DNA of 64,000 bases. Origin: JAAYED01 sp040772225. Lineage in GTDB: Bacteria > Chloroflexota > Anaerolineae > UBA1429. The position numbers and the translations under genes are program-made. The first letter of the stretch is position 1; the number at the start of each line of letters is the position of its first letter. The stretch is from positions 1,116,001-1,180,000 of the forward strand of contig JAXGYO010000002.1 of the NCBI GenBank assembly GCA_040772225.1, read 5' to 3'. The notes beneath the pieces are model-generated. The model saw only the letters and a program-made list of their open reading frames with translations, ran no database searches and was not told where the DNA came from. This document shows positions 24,901 to 32,298 of the stretch, in pieces.

Positions 24901-25163
24901 ACCATAGCCTCGTACACTGCCGAGTCACCATGCGGGTGATACTTGCCCAGCACCTCTCCCACAATACGCGCGCTCTTGCGCGTGGGCCGGTCGTGATGCA
25001 GCCCCATATCATCCATCGCATAGAGAATGCGACGTTGCACCGGCTTGAGGCCATCGCGCACATCGGGTAGCGCGCGCGCCGTTATGACGCTCATCGCATA
25101 ACTGAGATATGCCGAGCGCATCGTCTCTTCTATATCGGTCTTTTTGTAGGCAACGTCCTGCAT
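21996..25163 (-). CDS. gyrA: DNA gyrase subunit A with a long basic C-terminal tail
   Basis: A 1055-residue type IIA topoisomerase A subunit. The breakage-reunion domain has the catalytic Tyr120 (AAVRYTEARLS) and the quinolone-region HPHGDSAVYEAMVRMAQ with Ser81 and Glu85. The beta-pinwheel contains EYGAQGRGGQGM, a recognisable though imperfect GyrA box, which favours gyrase over topoisomerase IV. About 237 residues (from about 819) follow as an Ala/Pro/Ser/Thr-rich, strongly basic tail with repeated (K/R)-P-R-R/TRRR motifs, like histone H1 or AT-hook tails. ATG at 25163 has AGGAG upstream; a start twelve codons earlier lacks one. No gyrB lies in the window. Confidence 0.92.
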   Translation of the reverse strand: MQDVAYKKTDIEETMRSAYLSYAMSVITARALPDVRDGLKPVQRRILYAMDDMGLHHDRPTRKSARIVGEVLGKYHPHGDSAVYEAMVRMAQDFSMRYPLVDGQGNFGSVDGDGAAAVRYTEARLSAMGDEMLTDLDKDAVDMGDNFDGTLKEPLVLPARLPNLLVNGVGGIAVGMATNIPPHNLGEIADAVAYLVDRYREAEDVTLDELMQFVKGPDFPTGGMILGEEGIRQAYATGRGRIVMRSQVHPEELSGGRLALIVTELPYQVNKSTLVGRIATLAREGRVEGIGDLRDESDRMGVRIVIELKRGVEWEPVLANLLKYSQLQATFGVNMLALVDGEPRTLSLKRALMHYIDHRYSVVERRTLFELERARRRAHVLEGLLIALDHLDEVIDTIRRSRTADTAKANLCKRFNFTEVQAQAILDLQLRRLAALERRRVQEEYREVIERIAFLQNLLSSEDKIRAVVKEEILDLKRVYGDPRRTRVRDLDVSTDVSAQDLVFNADVVLACSASGWVKRYPASVYHAGPGGLTEDLSAAGAPVLAVLRTNAQHKVAFVTQRGRAFALGAHQIPDLGQQPDGVTLGSLARLEDGEQVVALVSLDEADEEHAIALATAEGRVKRLTLAELNSVNRDVTTVFGLDGEDMLVGAVPADAQSEIMLVTAQGRVIRFAADDVRPQGLPATGMKGIDLKAGDRVVAIDAVQDNAELLIVSENGFGKRSSLREYGAQGRGGQGMLTLDTSKTAIAGALVGACVVEPGDQVLLGVSNGSLVQCVVDDIPRARRDNWGKIVTRTRSGAVVSVGDDEQVVSCIALRFSDGEASGGSPGPVPSPEEDGKPVATRTRRPRAKPASTVEQTSTASEKPAASTRRRSRRPAAAAAAPAEDTAPAAPPTRGTARRTQEPAASATETPPTESARPAPSRRRSSKTAAASEEPQAEKPATTRPRRTRSTRAVNSGESPAADAAEAPTRTAPAATGRASLARRSATPKDEAPSGTSRAPRRAASRPASQPESTSAHKGSGESKPDQDTASGAPPRRSAVRRVRQSPQRKRMGE

Positions 25164-25255
25164 CAGGCTCCTGTCCGTGTAGAAAGGCGATATGTGCACA
25201 TGGGATGACCAGGCCCCGCGCGCGGTCGCAGCATGTGCGAAACAGGCAAGGGTGC

Positions 25256-26176
25256 TCAGCGGCCCACCAGCCCGGGATAGACCCGAACCATCCGCAGCGC
25301 TTCAACCAGCGCCTCGCCCGCCAACATTCCCTGGCCCGTGATCACAGCGGAGATGCGATCAATCGGGGTGAGATCCCAGAGGACGTTCCGTACCGTGATG
25401 CGCTCGTGGCTTTCGGGAGAGATCTCCTCTGGATCGCCAGCCGATGACTCGATTCCAGAGACATACTCGGCGGACATAAAGTCAGCCCGAGAGCAGATCA
25501 CGTAAAAGGGCAACTCACGAGCGTACGCGGCCTCCGCGAGAGCAGCCGTACCCCGCCTGTAGATCAGCCCCCTGGCGGACAGGCTCTCTGCCCCAACCAC
25601 CACGGCATCCACATCCGGCAGCCAGCCAAAGAGCGCCATGTCGACACCCAGTGTGACATCGATCCCAGCCCAGGCCAGCTCACTGGCCATGGTGAGACCA
25701 TCCAACCGTGGTCTGCCCTCACCAAGCACTACCTTTGGCGCGGAACCCTGCTCCGCAGCCGCAGTAAGTGCGGCGAGCAGGGCCAGATCCCTGCCATAGG
25801 TGAGAATCGCCTTGTATCGCGCCAACTCCCGAGCGCCGCTCGCCACAAGCTCTTCAGCCAGAGCCGCGCGGCGCTGACCATACTCGTGCAGATACCACAG
25901 GGCCTGTGCGCGCATATCACCGGCAGAGAGCGCATCATCCACAGCCCAGAGCAGGCCGTTGACCAAACGAAAGACCGCAGCCCGTTCGCGACCCGCCGAG
26001 ACAACGCGCTTGCAACGCTGAACCAGCCAGTTGCGATACGCTTCTCGCGACTGGGGAACGGAATCGGCAATCATCTCGTTCAAGAGGCCAGCGACGTCAA
26101 AGAGATACCCCTGTGCGTCCAGGCGGGTATCCTTGGTCAGGCCATCGAGCCTCTCTTCCCAGCGCAACGGTGCCAT
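25256..26176 (-). CDS. Initiation factor 2B alpha/beta/delta-like protein
   Basis: A 306-residue member of the eIF-2B/MtnA/ribose-1,5-bisphosphate isomerase fold. The first 130 residues are helical. The Rossmann-like second half has VVLGEGRPRLDGLTMASELAWAGI, VTLGVDMALFGWLPDVDAVVVGAESLSARG and PFYVICSRADF, typical of the family. The catalytic Cys of methylthioribose-1-phosphate isomerases is not evident, so the specific reaction is unknown; sugar-phosphate isomerisation or a nucleotide-binding role are options. It has its own promoter and leads the operon that continues, 92 bases later, into gyrA. Confidence 0.78.
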   Translation of the reverse strand: MAPLRWEERLDGLTKDTRLDAQGYLFDVAGLLNEMIADSVPQSREAYRNWLVQRCKRVVSAGRERAAVFRLVNGLLWAVDDALSAGDMRAQALWYLHEYGQRRAALAEELVASGARELARYKAILTYGRDLALLAALTAAAEQGSAPKVVLGEGRPRLDGLTMASELAWAGIDVTLGVDMALFGWLPDVDAVVVGAESLSARGLIYRRGTAALAEAAYARELPFYVICSRADFMSAEYVSGIESSAGDPEEISPESHERITVRNVLWDLTPIDRISAVITGQGMLAGEALVEALRMVRVYPGLVGR

Positions 26177-26237
26177 CCTCTAGTCACTCCCATCTTGACC
26201 TGGTAGGCCAAGTCAGTGAATCGGCTACTCTGACTCC

Positions 26238-26266
26238 AGTATAGCGAACGCCCGAGGGTTTTCCAA
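26238..26266 (-). promoter_or_regulatory. Promoter of the eIF2B-like/gyrA operon
   Basis: TTGGAA (26261-26266) and TATACT (26238-26243) are 17 bases apart. The -35 starts four bases after the stop of the upstream glycosylase gene. The leader would be about 55 bases. Confidence 0.65.
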
Positions 26267-26270
26267 CCGC

Positions 26271-27092
26271 CTAGTTCCTGATCAACAGGCCCGGCTGGCA
26301 GGCACGGCAGTAGCTCGTGGGTCGCTTCCCAACATTGATCTCGGAGATAGGGGTGCCGCACCTCGGGCAAGGTTCGCCGCCCCGGCCGTGCACAAGGAGG
26401 CCCTCGCGCCAGTGCAGATTCATCGCTGGAGGCCAGTATTGAAGGAGGTAGGCGATGCGAGACGCGAGCACCTCGCGCAGCGCCTCATAGAGGCGGTCAC
26501 GCTGTTCGGCGGTGAGACGCGAGCTCTTGACAAAGGGATAGATGCCCGCCGCAAACAGTATCTCGTCAGCATAGGCATTGCCGATACCCGAAGCGATCCG
26601 ATCTCGTGTGAGCACGCCCTTGATCTCGCCCGTCTGACCCTTGAGCTGCTGTAAAAAGACCTCGCGGGTGTACCCTTCCGACAGCGGATCAGGGGCCATA
26701 GCGCTGAACCCGGGGATCGAAGCCAGTTCCCTCACCAGATACGTCTTACCCATGCCACGGGGATCGTGGTATCGCATCGCGAGATGCTCGCCAAACCCAA
26801 GCGTGTAATAGTCGCGTGTCCTGACCCGGTCTCCCGGACCCGGCCAGGTCAGGTTGCCTGTCAGCATAAAGTTGGTCGCCAGCCAGAGTCCATCCAGGCC
26901 GATGAGGAAATACTTGCCCCTGCGCTCCAGGGCCGTGACGCAACGTCCAATGATCGCCGTTTCGAAATCCGCCTCAGGCAGGAGACTGCGCAAGACAAGC
27001 GGGCGGTGGATCTCCAGCCGCACGACGGGTTGGCCCACCAGACGAGGAGCGAGGCGCTGCACGAGTGCTTCGATCTCGGGGAGCTCTGGCAT
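26271..27092 (-). CDS. mutM: Fpg/Nei family DNA glycosylase
   Basis: A 273-residue base-excision glycosylase/AP lyase acting on oxidised bases. The Schiff-base Pro2 and Glu3 are in MPELPEIEAL, a conserved Lys lies in ERRGKYFLIG, the helix-two-turn-helix segment is GIGNAYADEILFAAGI, and a C-terminal zinc finger holds four cysteines (CPRCG...YCRAC). Where classical Fpg has DPRRFG this protein reads DPRGMGKTYL, so its lesion preference may differ from 8-oxoguanine. It starts three bases after the exonuclease/WYL gene and ends the rplS-rnhB operon, with GAGGAG before the ATG. Confidence 0.9.
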   Translation of the reverse strand: MPELPEIEALVQRLAPRLVGQPVVRLEIHRPLVLRSLLPEADFETAIIGRCVTALERRGKYFLIGLDGLWLATNFMLTGNLTWPGPGDRVRTRDYYTLGFGEHLAMRYHDPRGMGKTYLVRELASIPGFSAMAPDPLSEGYTREVFLQQLKGQTGEIKGVLTRDRIASGIGNAYADEILFAAGIYPFVKSSRLTAEQRDRLYEALREVLASRIAYLLQYWPPAMNLHWREGLLVHGRGGEPCPRCGTPISEINVGKRPTSYCRACQPGLLIRN

Positions 27093-27095
27093 CGC

Positions 27096-27941
27096 TCACA
27101 TCTCCTCGGGTTCGGGCTCGTCGGTGACGATCATCTCCTGGATCCGATCGAGTGCAAAGGTCCGTTTAGACCGTCGCAGGTAGCAGTGCGCCACCAGGTA
27201 GAGGCGCCCGAACCGGTTTGAAAGCTCGATGGGCCGAATCAGCCTCTCGGTTGTGGATCCGTAGCTGTCACGATACCGGATCCGCATCAGACTGCGGCGG
27301 CGTAGAGCATCACGAATCGGCCCCGGGATGGCGACACTCGCCTCGCCCCGCTCCTTCAGCACGCCGCCCTGCGCCCGTATGCACTCTTCCAGCGTGCGCA
27401 CGCCACGGCGCTCAAGCCGCCTGCAAAGATGCAGGAACAACTCGCGCGTGGCGCGCACATCGGCCAGCGCGCGGTGAGCATCGTCGAGAATGATGCCAAA
27501 CTGCTGGCACAGCGCCCCCAGAGAGTAACTGCCCGAGGTGATATTATTCCGGGCCAACCGGAGTGTGTCGAGTACGACAAGGGAGGGGAACGGTCGCTGG
27601 GAAAGGGTCAACTCGGATTTCAGAAATCCCAGATCGAATAGCGCGTTATGTGCTACCACCACAGTGCCGTTAATCAGCCCCAGGAGTTCATCAGCGATCT
27701 CGGCAAAGGCCGGAGCATCCGCCAACATCGCATCGGAGATGTGGTTCACCCGGTAAGCGCCAAAGCTCACGGCTCGCTCAGGATTCACCAACTGGTCCCA
27801 CTCGACCTCGATGGTGTCACCGCGCGCGCGGACCAGGCCGATCTCGATGACGCGATCTCCCCGCGCCGGATCGAGACCGGTGGTCTCAAAATCCAGAAAC
27901 GCGAGCGGTGCCTCTTCAATCAGGAGTTGAAGGTCAACCAT
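27096..27941 (-). CDS. DnaQ-like 3'-5' exonuclease fused to a WYL domain
   Basis: A 281-residue two-domain protein. Residues about 10-175 are a DEDDh exonuclease with all five residues: Asp17 and Glu19 (FLDFETTGLDP), Asp103 (VVAHNALFDLGFL), His156 and Asp161 (DDAHRALADVRAT). Residues about 200-275 match a WYL domain (LMRIRYRDSYGSTTERLIRP, then GRLYLVAHCYLRRSKRTFAL and DRIQEM), a fold that senses nucleic acids or nucleotides in CRISPR and DNA-damage regulators. The exonuclease could therefore be ligand-gated. It overlaps rnhB by eight bases, next to mutM, in a nucleic-acid repair operon. ATG at 27941 has AAGGA upstream. Confidence 0.87.
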   Translation of the reverse strand: MVDLQLLIEEAPLAFLDFETTGLDPARGDRVIEIGLVRARGDTIEVEWDQLVNPERAVSFGAYRVNHISDAMLADAPAFAEIADELLGLINGTVVVAHNALFDLGFLKSELTLSQRPFPSLVVLDTLRLARNNITSGSYSLGALCQQFGIILDDAHRALADVRATRELFLHLCRRLERRGVRTLEECIRAQGGVLKERGEASVAIPGPIRDALRRRSLMRIRYRDSYGSTTERLIRPIELSNRFGRLYLVAHCYLRRSKRTFALDRIQEMIVTDEPEPEEM

Positions 27942-28602
27942 CACAGATCCTTCCGTCGATGGCCACAATGGGAGCGTACGAGTGGCGATGGATCGGGGTA
28001 GATCCAAGGCGCGCCAGTGAAGCCTGGTGCACGGCAGTACCATAGCCCTTGTGCGCCGCGAATCCGTATCCAGGCCAGATCCCATCGAGATCGCGCATCC
28101 AGCGATCGCGAGTCACCTTGGCCAAAATGGACGCGGCTGCAATCGAAAGAGACAGACGATCACCCTTGATGATGGCACGCTGAGGCATGGGCAGTGACGG
28201 AAGCTGTACGGCATCGACCAGCAGAAAGTCTGCAGGAACAGCAAGCCCCTCCACAGCCAGTCTCATTGCCTCGCGCGTTGCGACCAGGATGCCACACGCA
28301 TCGATCCCTTCGGATGACACAGCGCCTACCCCCCAGAAAGCGGCCATCTCGAGGATTGCGTCATAGCAACGATCACGCTGTCGTGGCGAGAGAAGCTTGG
28401 AATCGCGGACGAGGCTCAGCGAATCAAGATAGCTCGTGACGTTGGGCGCGAAAACGACAGCGGCCGCGACCACGGGACCTGCCCATGCGCCGCGACCAGC
28501 TTCATCGATACCGGCTATGACCTTGAATCCCGCAGCCCAGAGGCGCCGCTCAAAGGTCAGAGTGGGAGACTTGATAGGAATGACGGGGCTGGACTCGACC
28601 AA
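27934..28602 (-). CDS. rnhB: Ribonuclease HII
   Basis: A 222-residue RNase HII that removes ribonucleotides misincorporated in DNA and RNA of RNA-DNA hybrids. Active-site motifs are GIDEAGRGAWAGPV (Asp33, Glu34), VRDSKLLSPRQR, LLVDAV (third Asp), IIKGDRLSLSIAAASILAKVTRDRWM (fourth Asp) and GYGFAAHKGYGT. The only available start is TTG at 28602, with GGGGGA just upstream. It lies 20 bases after rplS, a pairing seen in many bacteria. Confidence 0.94.
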   Translation of the reverse strand: MVESSPVIPIKSPTLTFERRLWAAGFKVIAGIDEAGRGAWAGPVVAAAVVFAPNVTSYLDSLSLVRDSKLLSPRQRDRCYDAILEMAAFWGVGAVSSEGIDACGILVATREAMRLAVEGLAVPADFLLVDAVQLPSLPMPQRAIIKGDRLSLSIAAASILAKVTRDRWMRDLDGIWPGYGFAAHKGYGTAVHQASLARLGSTPIHRHSYAPIVAIDGRICDG

Positions 28603-28622
28603 AGTCCCCCAATCATCTTGTA

Positions 28623-28991
28623 CTATTTGCGAACGCGCTCAAAGCCCGAACGATCCTCGCGAAGCCGCGCCGCCTTGCCTCGATACCTGCGCAGATAGTA
28701 CAGCTGAGCGCGCCGGACCTTGGCCCGCCGTACGATCTCGATGCGCTCAATGCGGGGCGACAGCAACATAAACGTGCGCTCTACGCCGATGCCATGAGCA
28801 GCGATGCGCCGCACCGTAAAGGTGGCGTCAACACCATTGCCACGCATGCGCATCACCACACCCTGGATGACCTGGATGCGCTCCCGGTTGCCCTCGACGA
28901 TGCGCAGATGGACGCGCACGGTATCCCCCGGGCGGATTTCAGCTACTTCCGTCTTGAGTTCAGGATTCCAGCCGCTCAACTTATCTGACAT
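28623..28991 (-). CDS. rplS: Large ribosomal subunit protein bL19
   Basis: A 122-residue bL19, located at the 30S-50S interface. Family segments are IRPGDTVRVHLRIVEGNRER, VIQGVVMRMRGNGVDATFTVRR, GIGVERTFMLLSPRIERIEI and the basic C-terminus AKVRRAQLYYLRRYRGKAAR. ATG at 28991 is chosen to match the family N-terminus; AAAGGTGG lies upstream. First gene of rplS-rnhB-exonuclease/WYL-mutM, with an extended -10 promoter 39 bases upstream. Confidence 0.96.
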   Translation of the reverse strand: MSDKLSGWNPELKTEVAEIRPGDTVRVHLRIVEGNRERIQVIQGVVMRMRGNGVDATFTVRRIAAHGIGVERTFMLLSPRIERIEIVRRAKVRRAQLYYLRRYRGKAARLREDRSGFERVRK

Positions 28992-29029
28992 CTCGGGCCA
29001 CCACCTTTCATCGCGTATCACAAACGTTA

Positions 29030-29038
29030 ACTATAGCA
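29030..29038 (-). promoter_or_regulatory. Extended -10 promoter of the rplS operon
   Basis: TGC-TATAGT (TATAGT at 29030-29035, TGC at 29036-29038). The -35 is poor (TTGCGC, 16 bases away), so it would rely on the extended -10. Confidence 0.5.
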
Positions 29039-29069
29039 CACGCCGCCCACAGCGCAAAAACGCAACGGG

Positions 29070-31361
29070 TCACTGGCTCCGATCGGCCTCCATCACCATC
29101 TCTGACTCCTGCGCTTCTCCCCCACGATCGTCAGAACAAGAGACCAGCCCAAGTCGCTCAGGAATGCCCGGCGCCAGTGCGTACCACGAGGTGTCACGCG
29201 GAGCCAGACGATAGGCGGGCTGGCCGCGCTTGACCGGGTTATCGAGCACATAGCGTTCCAGGTAGCGCAAAAGTTCGGCAGAGACGCGTTCGGCCACCTC
29301 GGCAGTTCTAAAAGCCGGCTGAATCACAGCAAAGCAGTCCACCCGTGGTTCGTCGTCGCTTGTGTAGACCGGGCCCAGCGCTGAAAAAGACACGACCTGC
29401 CCCTCAGGATCCAGCGCGATCAGCGCCACCCGCCAGGCCTGACCCAGCACCGGCAGGTAGCGGGAGCAGATCGCTTCCTCAGAGAGCTCCTCCCCGGTCG
29501 TCTCCTGGAGCAATGTGACGACCTCCTCGATGTCCCCTGGCAGACAGGGCCGCACCTCCAGGCCGTCATCGGACTCCTCGTCGTCGACATACTGCACCCA
29601 GGCGTACTTGCGACGCAGTGCCGTGGGGTAAAAGGTGTTCAGTACATCATAATCCACGCGCTCGCCCCAGCGATGGTAGACCCGCGGATCGATGTATGAT
29701 TTGAGACTCGTGCTGGTGTTCCATTCACGCTTGCGCCTGGCAATATCCATCTGAGCCCTGATCTTGTCACGAGCGAGTTCGGCACGTTTCTTGCGCTCGA
29801 TCGACTGCTCCACCCTGCGCCGCGCGACCTCCAGACGCTTCTTGTAGCGTTCCCGTACCTGATCCCGTTTGGCATCGCTCGCGTCTGACTCTTTCTCCTC
29901 CGCCTCAGTCTGCAAATCAGCATAGCGCGCCCTGTTCTCATCGACCTGCTGCGCGTATTCTGCGATGCGCTCCTCGGCCCTCTCGATCCGTTGCTCATAG
30001 CGGGGCTGGACATCCTCCCAGCTCCCCCGTGCCTGCTTGGTATGGTTGCAGAGCTGGGCCGCCTCAAGATTCGCCAGATTCGCGGCATGCCACTTTTTGT
30101 GTTCCGAATCGCGCGCACGCACCCGGGAGGCGGCCAGGCTGTGCTCCACGGCCTTGGTAGCGTGATAGGTGCGGAACTTTTTCGCCGAGAGCCCCGGCAG
30201 GATACTCGAAAAGAACGCGTTGACATGGCTACTCGTGATATCGGGGAAAAGCTGGGGAAGAGCGGCCGCCGCGTTGGCACTATCGCCATTCCCTGTTCGA
30301 GATGGCCGGGCGTTCGCAATCAGTTCTGCCAGGCTATCGTACACATGCGATGGCAGTTCCAGCTTTTTGTGCCAGTGTACCGAATCCTTGCCGAGAAACT
30401 CGAACTCGGCCGTCCCATCGGCATGGAGCGTGATGTGCTCCGGCCGAAGCGTGGTCGCACCAACGGTGTCTGCCTCATCGGCTTCCTTTTCGTCGCCTAC
30501 GCGCAAGCACAGGATATCGATGAGGTAGCACGCGGTGGCGACCATGCGCTTCCTGGGGTCATCTGATTGGAGGCCACGCCCGATCTCGGCGCGCACCTCC
30601 TCCAGTTTGTCATCGAGCGCCAGCGCCTGATCGAACTTGTCCGCTTCGCGAGTCTGTTTGACCGGTGCTGTATCGCCAAGCCAGATATACTTGAGCTTGC
30701 CCGTAAGCTGATCTTTCCAGCGTGCCACCCACAGCGACTCGGGCTGCCAAACGATCTCAGCCCAGCCCTCACCCAAATCCTCCGGGCTGTCGGGCCCATA
30801 GTTCAGCGTGATATCGCCGCGGCTGGCGCCTTGCTTCCACCGACCACGCAGGGGGTGTTGCCCCCGCCCCATGAATATGCCGCTGGGCTCCACCATATAG
30901 GTACCCAGCTCAACCCTCTGGCCGTTGACGATCGCATAGCCGTACCTGGCCTTGAGCCGCTCGCGCTCTGCCTTGCGCTCTGCCGCGAGAGCCTTGCGTT
31001 CCTCACGCGTCTGCGCCTCCTTCTGGCGGCGCGTCTCGTCAACCCGCTCGTAATACGGGGTAAAATCCACGTCATCAAGGGTGAGCGAAGCGTCGAGGCC
31101 GAGCGCAGGAGTAAAGTCCTGCAGGAAATTGGCGATAAACACCGGGTCCTCAGCATAGGCGGTGTCTTTCTTGGCGGCCCAGGCCATGGCCATCTCTTCC
31201 TGCTCAGGCGTCAGATCAATGCGCGCACCGAGCACCGTGATATAGAGCCCCGGCGCCTCGGGCGGCTCTGGCACAATCACCCCATGATGAATGAGCTGTT
31301 CTAGCACGTACTCTATCCCCTCAAATACGGCGGCAGTGCGCCGCGTTACGTCTATCGCCAC
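29070..31361 (-). CDS. Eukaryote-type DNA topoisomerase IB with C-terminal GNAT-like domain
   Basis: A 763-residue type IB topoisomerase of eukaryotic rather than short poxvirus-like bacterial build. The N-terminal cap and core (residues 30-230) track human Top1, for example EPSGIFMGRGQHPLRGRWKQ versus its PPGLFRGRGNHPKMG. All five catalytic residues are present: Arg287 (LCLRVGDEKE), Lys325 (FLGKDSVHW), Arg397 (KKFRTYHA), His440 (LCNH) and Tyr556 (SLKSYIDPR). Residues 450-545 form the charged coiled-coil linker. After about residue 600, EVRPCLPGDIEEVVTLL and following strands resemble a GNAT acetyltransferase, an unusual fusion. GTG start, no Shine-Dalgarno sequence, about 13 bases after the -10. 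Confidence 0.93.
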   Translation of the reverse strand: MAIDVTRRTAAVFEGIEYVLEQLIHHGVIVPEPPEAPGLYITVLGARIDLTPEQEEMAMAWAAKKDTAYAEDPVFIANFLQDFTPALGLDASLTLDDVDFTPYYERVDETRRQKEAQTREERKALAAERKAERERLKARYGYAIVNGQRVELGTYMVEPSGIFMGRGQHPLRGRWKQGASRGDITLNYGPDSPEDLGEGWAEIVWQPESLWVARWKDQLTGKLKYIWLGDTAPVKQTREADKFDQALALDDKLEEVRAEIGRGLQSDDPRKRMVATACYLIDILCLRVGDEKEADEADTVGATTLRPEHITLHADGTAEFEFLGKDSVHWHKKLELPSHVYDSLAELIANARPSRTGNGDSANAAAALPQLFPDITSSHVNAFFSSILPGLSAKKFRTYHATKAVEHSLAASRVRARDSEHKKWHAANLANLEAAQLCNHTKQARGSWEDVQPRYEQRIERAEERIAEYAQQVDENRARYADLQTEAEEKESDASDAKRDQVRERYKKRLEVARRRVEQSIERKKRAELARDKIRAQMDIARRKREWNTSTSLKSYIDPRVYHRWGERVDYDVLNTFYPTALRRKYAWVQYVDDEESDDGLEVRPCLPGDIEEVVTLLQETTGEELSEEAICSRYLPVLGQAWRVALIALDPEGQVVSFSALGPVYTSDDEPRVDCFAVIQPAFRTAEVAERVSAELLRYLERYVLDNPVKRGQPAYRLAPRDTSWYALAPGIPERLGLVSCSDDRGGEAQESEMVMEADRSQ

Positions 31362-31374
31362 AACACGATCACAT

Positions 31375-31383
31375 AGTATACCA
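31375..31383 (-). promoter_or_regulatory. Extended -10 promoter of the topoisomerase IB gene
   Basis: TGG-TATACT (TATACT 31375-31380). The GTG start is 13 bases beyond the -10, so the leader would be only about seven bases and the message nearly leaderless. Confidence 0.5.
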
Positions 31384-31448
31384 CACAGGGGCGCGGGAAC
31401 CGAACGCTGGCCGGACGCGATTCTAGAGGCTTCTACGGCGAGCAGAAA

Positions 31449-32294
31449 CTAGGGTGACGTTTCCGGGTAGAGCGCAGCAGTCAACCGAATCCAGTCTTGG
31501 ACATCCAGCGCTTGAGGGCGCAGCTCTGCAGCGATCCCCGCGGCATCCAGGGCCGTGCCGACGCGCACCGCATCAACCGGCAGGTTGGCCACGAGGCTGT
31601 TGTGGAGTTGTTTGCGGCGTTGCTGAAACCCGGCCCGAACCACGTCAAAGAAACGCTCCTCGATCGCTGCGGGGACGAGCGGCGTCGCGTGCGTCCGGAT
31701 GATCAGGACCGCCGACGACACCTTTGGTCGGGGATAGAACGCCGACGGGGGTACGACACAGACACGTGCGGCCTCACCATAGGCTTGAACGCTCACTGCC
31801 AGCAGGGACATCTTTCCCGGCCGCGCGACGATCCGGTCCGCCACCTCTTTCTGCACCATGAGGGTGAGCAGACTGGGACGCACTGGCGCCGTGAGCACAT
31901 GCCGTAATATGCGGGAGGTAATATAGTATGGGAGATTGGCGACCACCTTGTAGTGCTCGCAGCCCCCCGGCCCCGTCATACCGGCGAGCTCGTCGGGCGG
32001 CATGTCGAGAATGTCTCCCTGAACGATCGAGATATTCTCCCTGTGTGACAGCGTGTCCTGCAGCACCGCCACCATCCGCTTGTCCAGTTCCACCGCCGTC
32101 ACGTGCCCGGCACGATCGGCCAGCCGCCAGGTAAGCGTGCCGAGTCCGGGCCCGATCTCCAGGACGTGATCCTGCATGGTGAGCTCGCTTGCCTCTACAA
32201 TCCGCTCGTAGGCCCACTCGGCAACCAGCAGGTTCTGCCCCAGTCCCTTGGACGGGTGTATGTCGTACCTTCGCAACAGCTCGTATACGTCCAT
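31449..32294 (-). CDS. rsmA: 16S rRNA dimethyladenosine transferase RsmA (KsgA)
   Basis: A 281-residue methyltransferase that dimethylates the two adjacent adenines near the 3' end of 16S rRNA during 30S maturation. Motifs: SKGLGQNLLV at the start, VLEIGPGLGTLTWRLAD (SAM motif I), TAVELDKRM, IVQGDILDM, VANLPYYITSRI (catalytic NLPY) and PRPKVSSAVL. It starts four bases after the G5/3D gene, so the flavoprotein, the G5/3D protein and rsmA form one operon. The Bacillus yabE-rnmV-ksgA order pairs the same two families. Confidence 0.96.
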   Translation of the reverse strand: MDVYELLRRYDIHPSKGLGQNLLVAEWAYERIVEASELTMQDHVLEIGPGLGTLTWRLADRAGHVTAVELDKRMVAVLQDTLSHRENISIVQGDILDMPPDELAGMTGPGGCEHYKVVANLPYYITSRILRHVLTAPVRPSLLTLMVQKEVADRIVARPGKMSLLAVSVQAYGEAARVCVVPPSAFYPRPKVSSAVLIIRTHATPLVPAAIEERFFDVVRAGFQQRRKQLHNSLVANLPVDAVRVGTALDAAGIAAELRPQALDVQDWIRLTAALYPETSP

Positions 32295-32298
32295 GCGC

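Noticed and set aside
26271..29021. Defence island because of the WYL-containing exonuclease
   Set aside because: Neighbours are rplS, rnhB and an Fpg-type glycosylase, with no restriction, toxin or CRISPR genes; a housekeeping repair operon fits better.
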